Origin: Dendrolimus kikuchii
Taxonomy: Eukaryota > Arthropoda > Insecta > Lepidoptera > Lasiocampidae
Direction of reading: 5' to 3'
Assembly: GCA_019925095.2 (NCBI GenBank)
Contig: CM034401.1
Location: 18,384,338-18,448,337, forward strand
DNA length: 64,000 bases
Part shown: piece after piece, positions 10,092 through 21,710 of the stretch
Numbering within the stretch: the stretch's first letter is position 1
Layout of the letters: each line of letters starts with the position of its first letter
Position numbers and translations under genes: made by a program
The notes under the pieces: model-generated
What the model saw: only the letters and a program-made list of their open reading frames with translations
What the model was told of the DNA's origin: nothing
Databases searched by the model: none

Positions 10092-12979
10092 ATATACTAG
10101 AAAAAGGAGTAGCCTTTATTTATAGATAATCTTTTAGAAGCAAGTAAACAAGTCTGGTAATACTACAGAGATAACTCACTAGAATAGTTCATTGGGAGGG
10201 ATCGCCGTTATTTCTCATTAAAGTTAGACAAATAGTGTTTATCTAGAAAATTATCTCGAAGAAGTTCGGCAATCGCCTGTAGAAGGCTATCGACAAAAAA
10301 TATTAGCTAATATGTTTGTTTTTCACTTTGAAGATAAATTTCGTAGTGTTGTCTCTTTATGTTATGTTAGCTATGTTAGTGTCTTGTCAGCGACAATATC
10401 AGACTTCATTTAATTAATATTGACATAGGTGTTTTATTAGACTGATATAAAAACATAATACCATGTACCAAATCCGGTTACTTACACCATTTATAACTCA
10501 AGAACGGATTTATCTCCACCCTAAATAGCAGAATACCTATGAATATGGATCGAAAAAATTTTTTTTTTTTATTAAATAATTTTGGAACTCCGCCTTCTTC
10601 GGTCGTCATTCTTGTAATAATTGATGTCCACAACAAATTTGTGACACACTAGAATGGTTTACATTCACAATTAGACCCGGTAGATGGCGCTGGAATCGAA
10701 TTCCAAGTTTTTTATTTTTTTGAAACAGGACAACGTCTTTTGGGATCAGTCGTTATATTTATAGATTGGCATCCTCTTACTCCAAATAAAATTATTAAAA
10801 CTGCTAACCACACGATATACGTATGTGTAATGTTCTCAGTTATAATTAGTACGGGTATTCCTCCTACATACTTAAAGATCAAAGACCCTCTTCACTTAAT
10901 AGAAACTCTTCTTGAAGCTCCTTTTAAAAAGGTTATTATATTTATTCTAACGAAGCAATTAGAAAACTAATTTGGTATATAAACCTAAGCTAAACTAATT
11001 ATTCGTACTTGTAAAGCTTACAACGAAATAATATAAAAAGAAGATCAGTTTTAATAAAATATTAGTCCGTTATTTTTTCTTAATGCTTCCTCATTTTCGT
11101 ACCGCCATTGAACTTGTTAGCCTCAAGCACTTTTTGGAATATTCATAGAGTAAAATGCTTTTAAAGGGAACAGTCGAGTACCATTGGTTTTACTGGATCC
11201 CTATCGGGAATTAATTGAATATAATTCTGCGTTAAGGTGCCGATATGCGGCAGATAACAGGTCAATTGAAGGTAGCAGAGCCGACTACGGTAGGCTTGTA
11301 TTGGCACAGTTCAAATGGACGTTAGCACTCAGGATCCCGTAGTTCCTCCTTACATTTTCTTAAAATATGAAAATGAGTCGTCTGGTTTAGAGTAGTCAGT
11401 TCTAATCATTTGACCTATCACATTTATTTGCTTGCTTTTAGTTATGTTTTAGTTACGTTTACACATAATAAACATACATATTAATAACTAACTAAGAGGT
11501 CATTTAAAAAAATAAATAAAAACAGATTTGGTATTCTTAAATTATAAAATACATATTTCTTTCGTTTAATCAGTAACTAGGATAAATAACAGATGATAAT
11601 CTGAACATTGTTGAAACAACTCGATAAGCCCAAGCATCCAACGCAGCATAGTCAATCGTATGTGTGTTTGTAAATATATATCGAATCGATCAATACATCA
11701 AATCGATTGCACCGATACACCGAGGAGCGTCATAAAGCGACTTGGTGATTGCGCCATATAACTGCACCTGTAGAGATGTCTTCCAGATGAGAGATCGATT
11801 CATGAATATGCATTCAGTTTAAAGCTTACGGTCGCGTCGGTGTAAGAGGCTTTTGCAAAAAGTCTCTGAATTCAAATTTGTGGCCACTAAATACGACATC
11901 TGATCTATTACAATCAATTGGTTTACTAATGTTAACTATTGTATTCCTAGCTACATTTGCTTTTGTTATATTTATATTGTCTAGTCAACAGTAGCATGAG
12001 GTGAAAATTCGGCTAGGGTGAGCCGTTTGAAAAAACATATCGTATGATACAAGCGCCGACTATACACCACTGTTGAAAAAACGTCTAACTCGTGATGTAT
12101 TTTCTTATTATAATTTGTATTTTTTATTCTGCAATGTTACCGCATATTTTGAAACAAAAGCCGGTGCCCGATCGGGTTATGAGTTACTATTTAATCCAAT
12201 ACGTGTGAAAAGCCACCGAGCGTAAAAGTAATACAGTAATAATATATGCATGAATAGAAAACATAAGCGCCAATAAATTCATGGCACCTTCGACCTTTTG
12301 GTCGCTAGTAGCTAGTTTTTAAAGGTATAGGGAATCGAGTTGTATGAAGTTCACGCCATTGCTAGTTAAACATAAAATAAATAATTAACTTAGAACTTGT
12401 ATGTAGACATCGCTACTACCAGGTTTTTGCAAATATTTCAATTTGCAACATTAGATCATTGTTGTGATTCCTTTATGTTCGCCTGTAAAAGTTAACCAAG
12501 TGAATAGTAATTACACAAGCGACAAAGGTTTTACCTAGATTCTTAGATGGGCATAGTATAATCAAGAAAATAATTATGACTGAAAATATTATCGCGCTTG
12601 TTTTCCATTCAGGTAGATTGAGGCAATGGATTTCCGCTTATCACTTGTTACGCTAGTGCAACACACCTTTCGCTTTATCGAAGTCATATTTTAAGATTTG
12701 TAAATAAGTTTGATGTTTTAAATGGTACTTTATAAGTCGTTGTATTAGAACCTAAATAACAAGGTCTAAAAGCGTAGATACTCAACAGTCAAGTATGATA
12801 ACAAAACTTGGACCATAATGTGGACATCTTTATGACAACACAGCTCAAGATAGGAAGCTTTAGAATAAGGATGTCTTGTTGGAATAGCGCCAGTTGTTAT
12901 CAAATTCGTGAAGGAGATGGAATTTGTAACTGAACGTACAAAACTTAAGTTGCTTCTGCTTTTAAGGTCCGTAGTTATT
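10092..12979. other. No gene; one dispersed motif copy
   Basis: Long AT-rich stretch without a supportable gene. At 10655-10740 lies a third copy of the TTACATTCACAATTAGACCC / GGACAACGTC motif described at 217-400. Frames such as 10740-10970 and 12766-12987 show no domain or composition suggesting coding. Confidence 0.5.
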
Positions 12980-13400
12980 TTATTCAAAACAGAACTCTTA
13001 TAAATTCGTTATTTTTTACTATAGGTATCAACGTTCGACCATAATCTCGCCCGAGCGGAGATATTATGCTGTAAGATGGACTACGCTTATCTAGAAGATA
13101 CCTATTCACATGGGACTTGAACACATCCAGGTTGTTAGTATAGGGAAAGTCAGACTGCAGCAATGAGTTCCGCTATTTTGCGAGGCGTATGATCAAGATG
13201 GACGCAAAGCGCTTCGTTCGTATAAGTAGAATATCCACCATATATTGATGCCGCATGCCAATGCATCTGGTTTTCTGATGATGGAAGGGAGACGCCGGTA
13301 TAAGATCCAGGAGCTCAGTTGCACACTCTTCAAAGTGTATCCGATAGAAAACCGATCATGTTCGTCCATTTTGGTACGTAACATGTCGATGATGTCATAA
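12980..13400 (-). pseudogene. LINE ORF2 C-terminal remnant, frameshifted
   Basis: On the reverse strand the stretch near 13020-13160 reads NSLLQSDFPYTNNLDVFKSH then VNRYLLDKRSPSYS and GRDYGRT. This parallels the LINE tail at 62291-62820 (NALPESMFPEKYNPGMFKSR, YLGKRAPS, GRDR). A frameshift and stops interrupt it. The upstream part to about 13400 is open (63 codons) but less recognisable. Known families end with a WNxLP...FKxxV motif of this kind. Confidence 0.6.
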
Positions 13401-14460
13401 TATAATTTTGACTTGCTTCATGTTTTATGTCATAGATACCCGCGTGTCCTCTTCGTTTAGGGGATCAGACGATACACCCACTACGCTTGTCGGTAGTAGA
13501 TTAGTGGGTTCCACATGGAATGATAATATGAATGTGTATCGTAATGTATTCCGGCACTGTCAGCACGTAGCGATTATAACAATATACCTATTAAGTTAAA
13601 ATTAAACTGGAAAAATAGAACCCCAGATACACTTATCATAGCTCCACTTCCCCCAGCAAAGATACAAAACCGACGTCATTTCAAAATCTGTTATTTACAT
13701 TATATGATACCAAATTTTTAAAAAATGTCTGTCTTCTACTTTATCTTAAATAAGCTTCAGAACGGATTAACAGATTTGAATGAAAATGTTAGAGATTAAA
13801 AGATCTTGTAGGGATATCAGAGGACACAATTATGAAGAATCTATAAATAAAATATGTAGTATCTACAAACCCCGCATAAAAGTGGAGAACAAAGCTAATT
13901 TAAAATACAATTTAAAACTGCTATTTCTAGACAAAAATAATACCAATATAATTCGAAAATCCCCATACGTGAATATAAATAAAACTTCATCTAGGATAAA
14001 TGTGAAAAAGTTTTCCACTTTTTTCAGTCGTGCAATAATCCACGCAAAGTTTTCACATTTGCACACTTTTATCGTGAAGTTTTGAAGAGGACTAATGCTC
14101 TCGCTAATTTCGCAATTTGTTTTAGTGGCCCCAAAGCGGAGGGCGGTCGGTTTTAGGGTTGCCCTCTTATGTGTTACCGAAACGCGCAATCGGTGGATTT
14201 AATTAATCTCATCGATGCAATGGTACTTAAACGAAATAAAAATAAATTGCGGGTGTTCCTCAGAACAGCATTAGCTAGTTCCCCCATCCTCGTTTTACCG
14301 TTGGACAACCAAACGGCACCGGTTTACGTCACCGATACATAGAAACACCGCTAGTAAAGACCAAGCGATTCGTTTTATCATTTCTGGTGCGCATTTCCGA
14401 AAAATGGAATAGTTCGCCGAAGTCTGTTTTTCTTGACAAATACAACTTAGGGTTCTTCAA
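13401..14460. other. No gene seen
   Basis: AT-rich sequence. Overlapping 101- and 108-codon frames on opposite strands (13780-14189) lack any recognisable motif and are probably chance. Confidence 0.5.
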
Positions 14461-14550
14461 GTCAGGAGCGTATAGGTGTATCTTCTAGATAAGCCTGTGC
14501 CGTCTTATACCGCATCATCACTCAACACTAGCGAGACAGCGGTCAAACAT
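14448..14550 (+). pseudogene. LINE C-terminal stub
   Basis: The plus strand carries TTCTTCAAGTCAGGAGCGTA, then TATCTTCTAGATAAGCCTGT. These match the FKSxVxRYLxxK coding stretch of the remnants at 12980-13400 and 62291-62820. It contains a stop and is only about 100 bp long. Confidence 0.45.
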
Positions 14551-14579
14551 GAACCTATACGAACACAAAAATAAATACA

Positions 14580-14627
14580 GTAGACGAATATATACATACA
14601 TATATATATACATATATATATATACAT
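14580..14627. repeat. (AT)n-rich microsatellite
   Basis: Runs of TATATATACATA spanning about 48 bp. Confidence 0.8.
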
Positions 14628-14927
14628 TATTTTTTCTAAGAAGATATTTTTGACACAATACACACGATTTTTGCAATCAATTACAATATTTCATGATCTT
14701 TAAATAATGAAACGTCTAAAGTTGGATATTGAAATATAATCTAACTAAAATTTTATTTAAAATTATCTCGATTTTTGGTAGTTTTTATTGGCGGTGATCA
14801 CGAGGTACTAAAATCAAATAATAATAAAAACAAATTAATTACACATAAATTAGCTAATATCTGTTTTATACGAAGTAACGAACGCAACAATGCTATAAAA
14901 TATTTTTTTGCCAAATATAAGTTTTAT

Positions 14928-15137
14928 TCTACTAATATTATAAACGCGAAAGTTTATAAGAAGTGTTGGTTACTCTTTCCCACGAAAACTACTGAATGAA
15001 TTTTGATGAAACTTTACAATAATATATAGCTTACACATCAAAATAACACATAGGCTATAATTTATAAAGATATAGTGTAAATCATCCAAAATAACGATTT
15101 TCCATCATCATGCGGGTGAAACCGCGGGCACATCTAG
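14928..15137 (+). mobile_element. Non-autonomous Helitron
   Basis: It starts TCTACTAATATTATAAACGC and ends GGGCACATCTAG followed by T. The 3' part holds the GCGGGTGAAACCGCGGGC hairpin just before CTAG. Body blocks (GTTACTC...CACGAAAACTACTGAA, AATAACACATAGGCTATA) are shared with the copies at 31352-31584 and 45000-45227. Helitrons move by rolling-circle replication and insert between A and T. No Rep/helicase gene is present. Confidence 0.75.
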
Positions 15138-15358
15138 TTAAGTAATAAAGCATTAATAAGTATATTATGTTTCACATAAAAATTATAGAAAACCTTAATT
15201 TGACTCAAGCCACATATTGTTCCTAGTTTTAAGAGTCAAAGGTTGATCTAACTTGTGTTTTAAACTCTAAATGCGTATTTTAAATATTAAAAATCTTTTA
15301 CGTATTATATTGTATAGTCGCAGTACAAGATGGATTTTAAATTTAATTAATTTTAAAC

Positions 15359-15511
15359 TACAAGATGGATGGCTACAGATGTAAAGGTAGACCAAAAAAA
15401 AGATGGATGGATTGTGTGAAGGATGATATGATGATTTGTGGTGTGACAGAAGATGTATGTCAGAATAGAGGAGTGTGGAATGAAAAGACATATTGTGCCG
15501 ACCCCAATTAA
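15359..15511 (+). pseudogene. LINE C-terminal remnant
   Basis: The frame reads YKMDGYRCKGRPKKRWMDCV, KDDMMICGVTEDVCQNRGVW, NEKTYCADPN, then a stop. The GRPKKRWxDCVxxDM...VW...CADP pattern is typical of C-terminal ends of LINE ORF2 polyproteins in insects. The rest of the element is missing. Confidence 0.7.
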
Positions 15512-15845
15512 TTGGCATATGGTGAAAGAAAAGAGAATTGTATAGTCGCAGTAGTTAAATCTGTGTCAACCCTAAAGCCATCGGTCACAACGCACATCGC
15601 GCCGGGGCCTTAAAATTTCACTTTTCTAACTTTACGAATTGTATTATGGACGAATTTAAATGTTAAAATATCTTTGAAACTCGTTTCATAAGTTGTGTCT
15701 CTGTCGCAATTTGTTTGAAAGGATTTTAACATAATCGCGAAATGATCGTGGCCGAAATATTCCCGATGTTAGGTCTTTTATTGTTACTTTCAGAAAATCA
15801 TCCATTTTTATTTCAAAAGAAAAAGAAAAATTAATTTACTAGTGC
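15512..15845. other. No gene seen
   Basis: AT-rich sequence with no recognised feature. Confidence 0.5.
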
Positions 15846-16177
15846 ATTACTCGTTCGAAAAAAATCTAAAGTAATGCAATAGTACATTAAAAAAAGTGAA
15901 ACTGAAATTACAAGTGACCTTTTGAAATTCATATTTTGAACTGAAACTTTCAGAAAGTTATTATTTTCTGGTCTATAAAATTATACCGTAACGGGGAAAA
16001 AATTTGAATTAAAAAAACATTTTTTGGAGATTTTTGAAATCTTAAAAAATTGGTGCGACCTCTAAATTTGTTTTTTTTTGAGTTGTCCTCTGGAGGGAGT
16101 TCTTAAAACATCAAAAACTAAATTTTTTTACAGTCGAGACTCAAAAAAATTGACGATTTTTTGCGCCACCCTAATAT
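15846..16177 (+). repeat. Repeat E, copy 1 (about 330 bp)
   Basis: It shares long blocks with 18785-19106: TCGAAAAAAATCTAAAG, TTTTGAACTGAAACTTTCAG, AAAATTATACCGTAACG, GACCTCTAAATTTG, CTTAAAACATCAAAAAC and the end TTGCGCCACCCTAATAT. Class unknown. The second copy has terminal inverted repeats, which suggests a MITE. Confidence 0.8.
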
Positions 16178-16783
16178 CTATTAGATTTGTTTTGTATATT
16201 CGACCATAATTACTTGAGCCGTAATTAACAACCGAATGAGCTTGGTATAGTAAGCGTAATGTTTTATAGGGCAATTTGTATTTTAATATGGTCATCCTAC
16301 TCAATACTGATATGAACTTGTTACAAACACGATCTACATTCGCACCTGAGCAGAGGTGGGCACACTTTTTACAACATTAGTAGTGTGCATAGTTTTGTTT
16401 AAACAAAAAAGTCTCAGCTATTAATTATCTCCGTATGTGTACCCAATGGGTTTTGAGTAAAATCGTTGTGATATTAAACTATTTTTTTGAAGTGAAACTT
16501 CTATATAAACGGGGCGGGGGGTCTTAGGATTTTTCTGTCACGGAAAAGCGTTACGACCGCATGGAGGAGCGGCATAAATTTAGACTAGACGTGATTAGGG
16601 GCGTCATAATTTTAGAGTATACTATGGATGCGTTTTTTGGATCCGGATCGCATTCAGTTTTTTTTATTTAATAAAGTAAAATATGTTTAAATAAAAAATA
16701 CATTCATTAAAATGTACCTAACCAAATCATAATTTGCAGTAAACCTGAGAAAAATCGAAATGTGTGCTGGAACATACAGTAGA
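16178..16783. other. No gene seen
   Basis: AT-rich sequence with one G-rich spot (GGGGCGGGGGGTC near 16511). No recognised feature. Confidence 0.5.
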
Positions 16784-16985
16784 AGTGAAACTTCAACGGC
16801 CAAGTGGAAAAACGAATGGCAACGGATAAGTGGCAAAGCGAATCGCAACTAAATTTTAACTTCAACCCCGTTTAAGGGCAGGTTTTCAAATCGGACAAGT
16901 ACATTAACAATCTGCCCGTAAAACTTTATGTTAAAATGTTGTTGCGATTCGTTTTTCCACTTGTCCGTTGAAGTTTTTTTTCACT
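16784..16985. mobile_element. MITE with about 40-bp terminal inverted repeats
   Basis: The left end AGTGAAACTTCAACGG then CAAGTGGAAAAACGAATGGC is matched in inverse at the right end by GCGATTCGTTTTTCCACTTG, TCCGTTGAAG and TTTCACT. There are few mismatches and one short A-run insertion. TA lies outside both ends, with two extra bases on the left. The left arm contains a second near-copy of CAAGTGGAAAAACGAATSGCAAC (about 16822-16849). At 202 bp it is non-coding and fits a non-autonomous DNA transposon. Confidence 0.7.
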
Positions 16986-17194
16986 ATATCATAATTTATT
17001 TATTTCAGGAGAACACGTCCCATATCACATAGTACAATGCATACAATTAACTTAATTATAATTTTAAACATCTAAATGAACATACAATATTTATTCACAT
17101 AAACACATACATACATACACAAGTTACTTCTTAGGTGAAAGTGACACCAATTCCAAATTTACGTAAAACTTATTTTCATTTACAGAACCACTTT

Positions 17195-17400
17195 AAATCA
17201 TAAAAAACTCCATGAAACTAACTTTGATGTCACATGCATGCATATTATCACGCCTGATAGCCCATAAGGGTAGGCAGAGATCTTGACATACATCTTTTGC
17301 TTCATCTACATTCATTAATCTCTTCACACGTAAGCGTTTATTATAGGTGCTTTTTATCTGTTCATTCTTTAAGACATCTGCGATGACGTTAAAAGAGAAG
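17195..17400 (-). pseudogene. RTE-like LINE C-terminal remnant
   Basis: The reverse-strand frame reads RLRVKRLMNVDEAKDVCQDL then CLPLWAIRRDNMHACD. The first part matches the RACMxRVMNVxEAxEVC block of the TATG-tailed LINE at 45674-45924. The sequence after it is a diverged 3' end. Degenerate. Confidence 0.6.
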
Positions 17401-17428
17401 AAATTCAAATAAATAAATATATTATATA

Positions 17429-17859
17429 CTAGCTGACCTGTGCCCATTTCGCGGGGCATCAGGCATCAGGGCAGCCTTTTCTAGCGGTGGCATTTTAATG
17501 ATTTTTTAAAAATAAAAGAACTCTTATTGTGGCATAACTATAATAGTTAGACGTATGCTGTCGCGACATTTTTTGTGAATAATTATATGTTCTGCAAATC
17601 GTAGTATATTATTTTATTCCATCATCGTTTTCGCAGCGCACGCAATTTTAGGTATTTTTTTACACCTTGGGTTACACTATTGGAGTTTTAGTATGGATCC
17701 CTAATTTTATTGAAAATATAATATAGCCTATATCAACCGGAGATAGTGTAGCTTGCCAACAGTGAAAGATTTTTTTAAAATCGGTTCAGTAGTTTTGGAG
17801 ATTACCCCCTATATCGTCACAAACTCACAAACTTTACCTCTTCATAATATTAGTATAGA
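17429..17859 (-). mobile_element. Non-autonomous Helitron
   Basis: On the plus strand it reads A|CTAGCTGACCTGTGCCC...ATTAGTATAGA|T, which is the reverse complement of A|TC...CTAG|T, the Helitron target pattern. The interior includes AAATCGGTTCAGTAGTTTTG and ACAAACTCACAAACTTTACC. No coding capacity. Confidence 0.75.
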
Positions 17860-18181
17860 TAACGTATAACTCTAGCATCAGCTCACAAGTAATCCTAATA
17901 ATGTCTTATTCCCAAACTCGCATAATGAGTCTATACAGAGCTTAAATACTTTGTTATCCTTTTATCCTCTTTCGAGTTGGACCGAAGTTGAATAAACTCC
18001 AAGTCACATCTTAACCTGAGGAGGGACTTAGAAATTTTTAAATACCTTGTTACCTCACTAAATCTAATTACAGTTAGATGTGACTTTGTCTTTGCAGTTT
18101 GTTTTTGTTTTACTTCGTTAACACCGAAGATAGGATTTCTTCCGCATAATGCTCTATATATTTCCTTAAGGCAGAAACCAT
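17860..18181. other. No gene seen
   Basis: AT-rich sequence with no recognised feature. Confidence 0.5.
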
Positions 18182-18300
18182 TATAGCTTAGTGGTTAATG
18201 CACTTGCGGTTTCAACTGACGCTGCTGAATGATAAGCATGCCCAATTTAGGCAGTTTTCTGATAAAATGTGCATATTTTGTAATTACCACGTGATGACGA
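18182..18300 (+). mobile_element. SINE-C (tRNA-derived), degenerate
   Basis: Box A-like TATAGCTTAGTGGTTAATGC, then AAGCATGCCCAATTTAGGCA and TTTTCTGAT. The same order is found at 47352-47470 (TTAGCTTAGTGGTTAGTGC, AAGCATGCACCGCTTAAGCA, TATTCTGAT). The box B region is decayed. Confidence 0.6.
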
Positions 18301-18597
18301 TGAAGCATACCGTTGTGATGAAACCTACATATTAAGATAACCGATGGGTCTAACCCTCCGAGCCGCTTTGGACAAACGTGGCGGGTATACTATACGTTCC
18401 CCGATAAACTAAGAGGCCTGCTATGTGTGTGTCACATTTTTTTTTTTGTAATGTTAAATATTCGCAATCTGAAATGTCCAGAAACTTGTTAATACCTGTT
18501 ATTGTTACTGCAACTGTACCTGTCCTCTCAGGTATACTAGTGTTGTATGTATTATGATATGTACTGTGTTTATATAGTATAAATAAAGATTTGTATT

Positions 18598-18695
18598 TAC
18601 TTGCGGGATAGGCACAAACAACAGAGCGCCATGCGCTTATTCTTACACACCTCACTTGCTTCTTTGACATTCATCTCTTGTCATGCACGCTCGTC
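18598..18695 (-). mobile_element. RTE-like LINE 3' end fragment
   Basis: ACTTGCGGGATAGGCACAAA to CTTGTCATGCACGCTCGTC is the antisense of the LINE C-terminal coding end (RACM...PEWRSVV.AYPA). It lacks the tail and carries small deletions. Confidence 0.65.
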
Positions 18696-18784
18696 GATGT
18701 TTGATTTTTTAATTCATCTCGTGGTGTTTTTTTATTGATTATATGACTAAATAAAAGAAAAAATATACTTGGAATATTAATGTG

Positions 18785-19106
18785 AATATTAAAAGGTCGC
18801 TCGAAAAAATCTAAAGCAATGCAGTAGTAAATTTAAAACAAAATGAGCGACCTTTTAAAATTCAAATTTTGAACTGAGACTTTCAGAAACTTATTATGTT
18901 TTGGTCTAGAAAATTATACCGTAACGAGAAAAAAACTGAATAAAAACCATAGGTTTTTGGCGATTTTTGACATCTTAAAAAATTTGGAGCGACCTCTTTT
19001 TTTTTAGGTGTCCTTTGTCGGGAATTCTTAAAACATCAAAAACAAACATTTTTTCATACGAGACTCAAAAACAAAAAAAGTCGTTTTTTTGCGCCACCCT
19101 AATATT
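18785..19106 (+). repeat. Repeat E, copy 2, with terminal inverted repeats
   Basis: Second copy of the repeat at 15846-16177. The left end AATATTAAAAGGTCGCTCGA and the complement of the right end (AATATTAGGGTGGCGCAAAA) are alike, so the ends are imperfect inverted repeats. GAGCGACC near 18844 can also pair with GGTCGCTC near 18795. This fits a MITE of unknown superfamily. Confidence 0.75.
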
Positions 19107-19424
19107 TACATTACAATTTTTTAATAAACTTACATTTTTCTTCCTGGCCGGAGTAATTTGTTCTACCCGACAATAAAATGAGTTTCAAATTTACCCACAA
19201 CCTTCGCGAACGGGCATTAACACGCGAAATTTGATAAATTATTCACTGGAGAAACAGGTGGAAACCCGAGAATCCCTTTTTTTGGGCGCACCGAGATGTT
19301 TCGCCGGAAGTCGTTAGTGCGGTCAGGACCGCATGAGCGAGGCCCAACAAGTCAGAAACAATTTGCTCGGTTCCTCAAACTGAACATTGCTAAGCTTGTA
19401 TGTACAGCGTTTTTATTAAGGCTC

Positions 19425-19860
19425 CTGTTTCCGCAAAGGATCAAAAGTGGAGTGCAAACGGAACAACTTTTTGTTGGTAATTACTAAGCAACAATTTCAC
19501 AAGGTCGCCGGCAGGGGCTGGATGACGGAGACAGGAGACCGGGATACGTGGCGCAAACTTGTACATGCCTGCGTCTAGCAGTGGACAGCGACTGGCTGAA
19601 GAGATATGTATATAATTAACTAAATAAAATATCATTCACCAAATCACCTCCAAATTATTGACATAAAACCATTTTACTCTTTCAATTTTTATCAAAACAG
19701 GATAAAAAAATCCCTTTATAAAAGGAGATAAATAAGTTGCTTTTATTATTATTTTAAATATTATTGTATTCACAATAAAATTATAATACATCTAAAAAAA
19801 GGCCGCGTCGAAACGAAGTTCCTTACAACGCAAAGTATTCATTTATTGAAAAATTAAATG
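19425..19860 (+). repeat. Repeat F, copy 1, with a LINE stub inside
   Basis: Outer parts match repeat F at 20835-21180: CAAAAGTGGAGTGCAAACGG, AACTTTTTGTTGGTAATTAC, CCATTTTACTCTTTCAATTT, TATAAAAGGAGATAAATAAG and GGCCGCGTC. In between, about 19499-19615 is a LINE 3' end. Its frame has GWMTETGDRDTWRKLVHACV, followed by CAGTGGACAGCGACTGGCTG. The LINE stub replaces the middle of repeat F. Confidence 0.6.
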
Positions 19861-19924
19861 GAAAATGGTAAATTATATGAAAACTTGTGCTCGTGCGTAG
19901 CGACATTGCCCAAACGCCCAAAGC

Positions 19925-20030
19925 AAGTTACGCTTGTGTTATGGATAATATACGACGGCCCACTCTGAGGTCGATCTGAGACACCCAAGCCCATAGTGTA
20001 TTACAGAAAACTCGTTTATGAAATTTATCA
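19925..20030 (-). mobile_element. SINE-B fragment
   Basis: AAGTTACGCTTGTGTTATGG, CCCACTCTGAGGTCGATCTG, AGACACCCAAGCCCATAGTG and ACTCGTTTATGAAATTT match the body of SINE-B (56481-56724). The head is absent. Confidence 0.6.
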
Positions 20031-20598
20031 TCAATCGAACCAAACCACCAAAAGCTGTCTTTCATTTGTAACTTGTACTTTAGTATCGCGCATTTTGTGG
20101 CTCAACATCGCAAAAAGTAAATGAGACATCCACACACGTCGCTCCAGCCTGTAAACACTTGTCGTTGATACTAATCGCAAGATGTAGGCCAACGCCGGTT
20201 TTATGGCCCGAGAATTACATCAATGATAAGTTTCGACCCCCTGTTAGTTTGGGCTCGAGCAATTTTGATGTTAATCTAACTTTTGATCTCAGCGAGAGCG
20301 GAGAAAGTTTTTATTACTCACGCGTTAGTGTCGCACTTTGCTTGTGTCAGATAGTGTCTGACAACTGATCTTTATCATGTGATTAATCACATATCTCATC
20401 TCACTCATGCCGTGACTACATGTGCTTATTACATCGATCTTATTATCGTTGTAATGCATCTTAAAATATTCACCAAAAAATCAAACTTATATCGTGTTAT
20501 AAGTAAACCCATGGATATATTTTTCCTTTGAACCAGCATCAGTAATAGATAACTTTTGTAAGAGAAAAAAAAAGTTGTGTTAAATGGAAGAAAGTTTG
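20031..20598. other. No gene seen
   Basis: Somewhat less AT-rich than its surroundings (20100-20380), but no exon, promoter or repeat can be supported. Confidence 0.45.
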
Positions 20599-20786
20599 TC
20601 TAGAGTATGCCGCCATAACAACCTTGAGTTGTGTTCCGGCATTAGTGACCAGGTTCCAGATTCCCTCAAGAGAGCAGCAGCGCATTTGTAGCACCTTTGA
20701 TGTAGTAAATGTCCATAGGCGACGGTAATCTCTTTCCATCAAGTGGGCCGTCTGCCTGTCTGCTGAACTTCTGCAATAAAAAAAAG
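20599..20786 (+). mobile_element. SINE-A, 5'-truncated
   Basis: It begins inside the family at TCTAGAGTATGCCGCCATAA and continues to CTTCTGCAATAAAAAAAA. Typical 5' truncation with an intact A-tail. Confidence 0.75.
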
Positions 20787-20834
20787 ATAATTGCTTAAAA
20801 TTTCAGCATAAGCGGCGAATTTTTATTATTCTAA

Positions 20835-21180
20835 GGTCCTTGCTGATGCAAAAGGACGAAAGTGGAGTGCGAAGGAAACAACATTTCGTTGGTAATTGCT
20901 GATCAATATTTTACTAAAAATCATAAATCTTCACGATATGAGACGTAACGTTGTGTTTTCGTATTTTTTCCAGAGTTATTTTAATTTAAGAAAAAACGTT
21001 ATCAAATCATTTCCAAATGATTGTCATTAAACTATTTTACTCCTCAATTTTTGTCATAGAAGGATGTAAAAAATCGACATCTTTATAAAAGAGACATAAA
21101 TCATTTGTTTTTTTTTTAAATATCTTATTCACAATAAAATAATAATGACCTGAAATACGACCGCGTCTATAAATCCCCGC
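20835..21180 (+). repeat. Repeat F, copy 2
   Basis: GAAAGTGGAGTGCGAAGG, CATTTCGTTGGTAATTGCTG, ATATGAGACGTAACGTTGTG, TTAATTTAAGAAAAAACG and TATAAAAGAGACATAAATC are shared with the reverse copy at 29240-29535 and the outer parts of 19425-19860. Class unknown. Confidence 0.7.
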
Positions 21181-21710
21181 TATCACCCAAAAAATCGATA
21201 TCAACATTTTTTCAAAAACATTGTGGTTGCTACAAGCCTTACGGTACTAAAACCGTCAAAGATACACCTTAACGCTGCGCGCCGGCTGACTATACTTGTA
21301 GTTGGCTATTGACCGCACTACGTAAAAATGACGTAACAGCCCGGTAACGACAAATAATTTGATTATTTTGGAAACACTGACACTAATAACTTTTCTTTTG
21401 TCTAACAAGCGCCCAAAAATACATGTCAAAATTATATTTATTTTATCATTCCAAAACTTTGTCTTAAATTAGCCAATGCATTAATTGTAATCATTTATTT
21501 AGGTCGTTTGGAATGATGAGGTGGATTCATATTATTAACTAGCGTGACGGTGTAATGTGACGATTGGATAGACCAAAATTAAATCAATATGAATAGAGTC
21601 TTAGGCTGTTCTATAACAGTACTCAAGCCGACCAAGAATATGATAATCCGTGCTATATATAATAAGCACTTTAGACAACACGAACTTGCAAATCCTAGGT
21701 TTGCTCTTAC
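21181..21710. other. No gene seen
   Basis: AT-rich sequence with no recognised feature. Confidence 0.45.
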
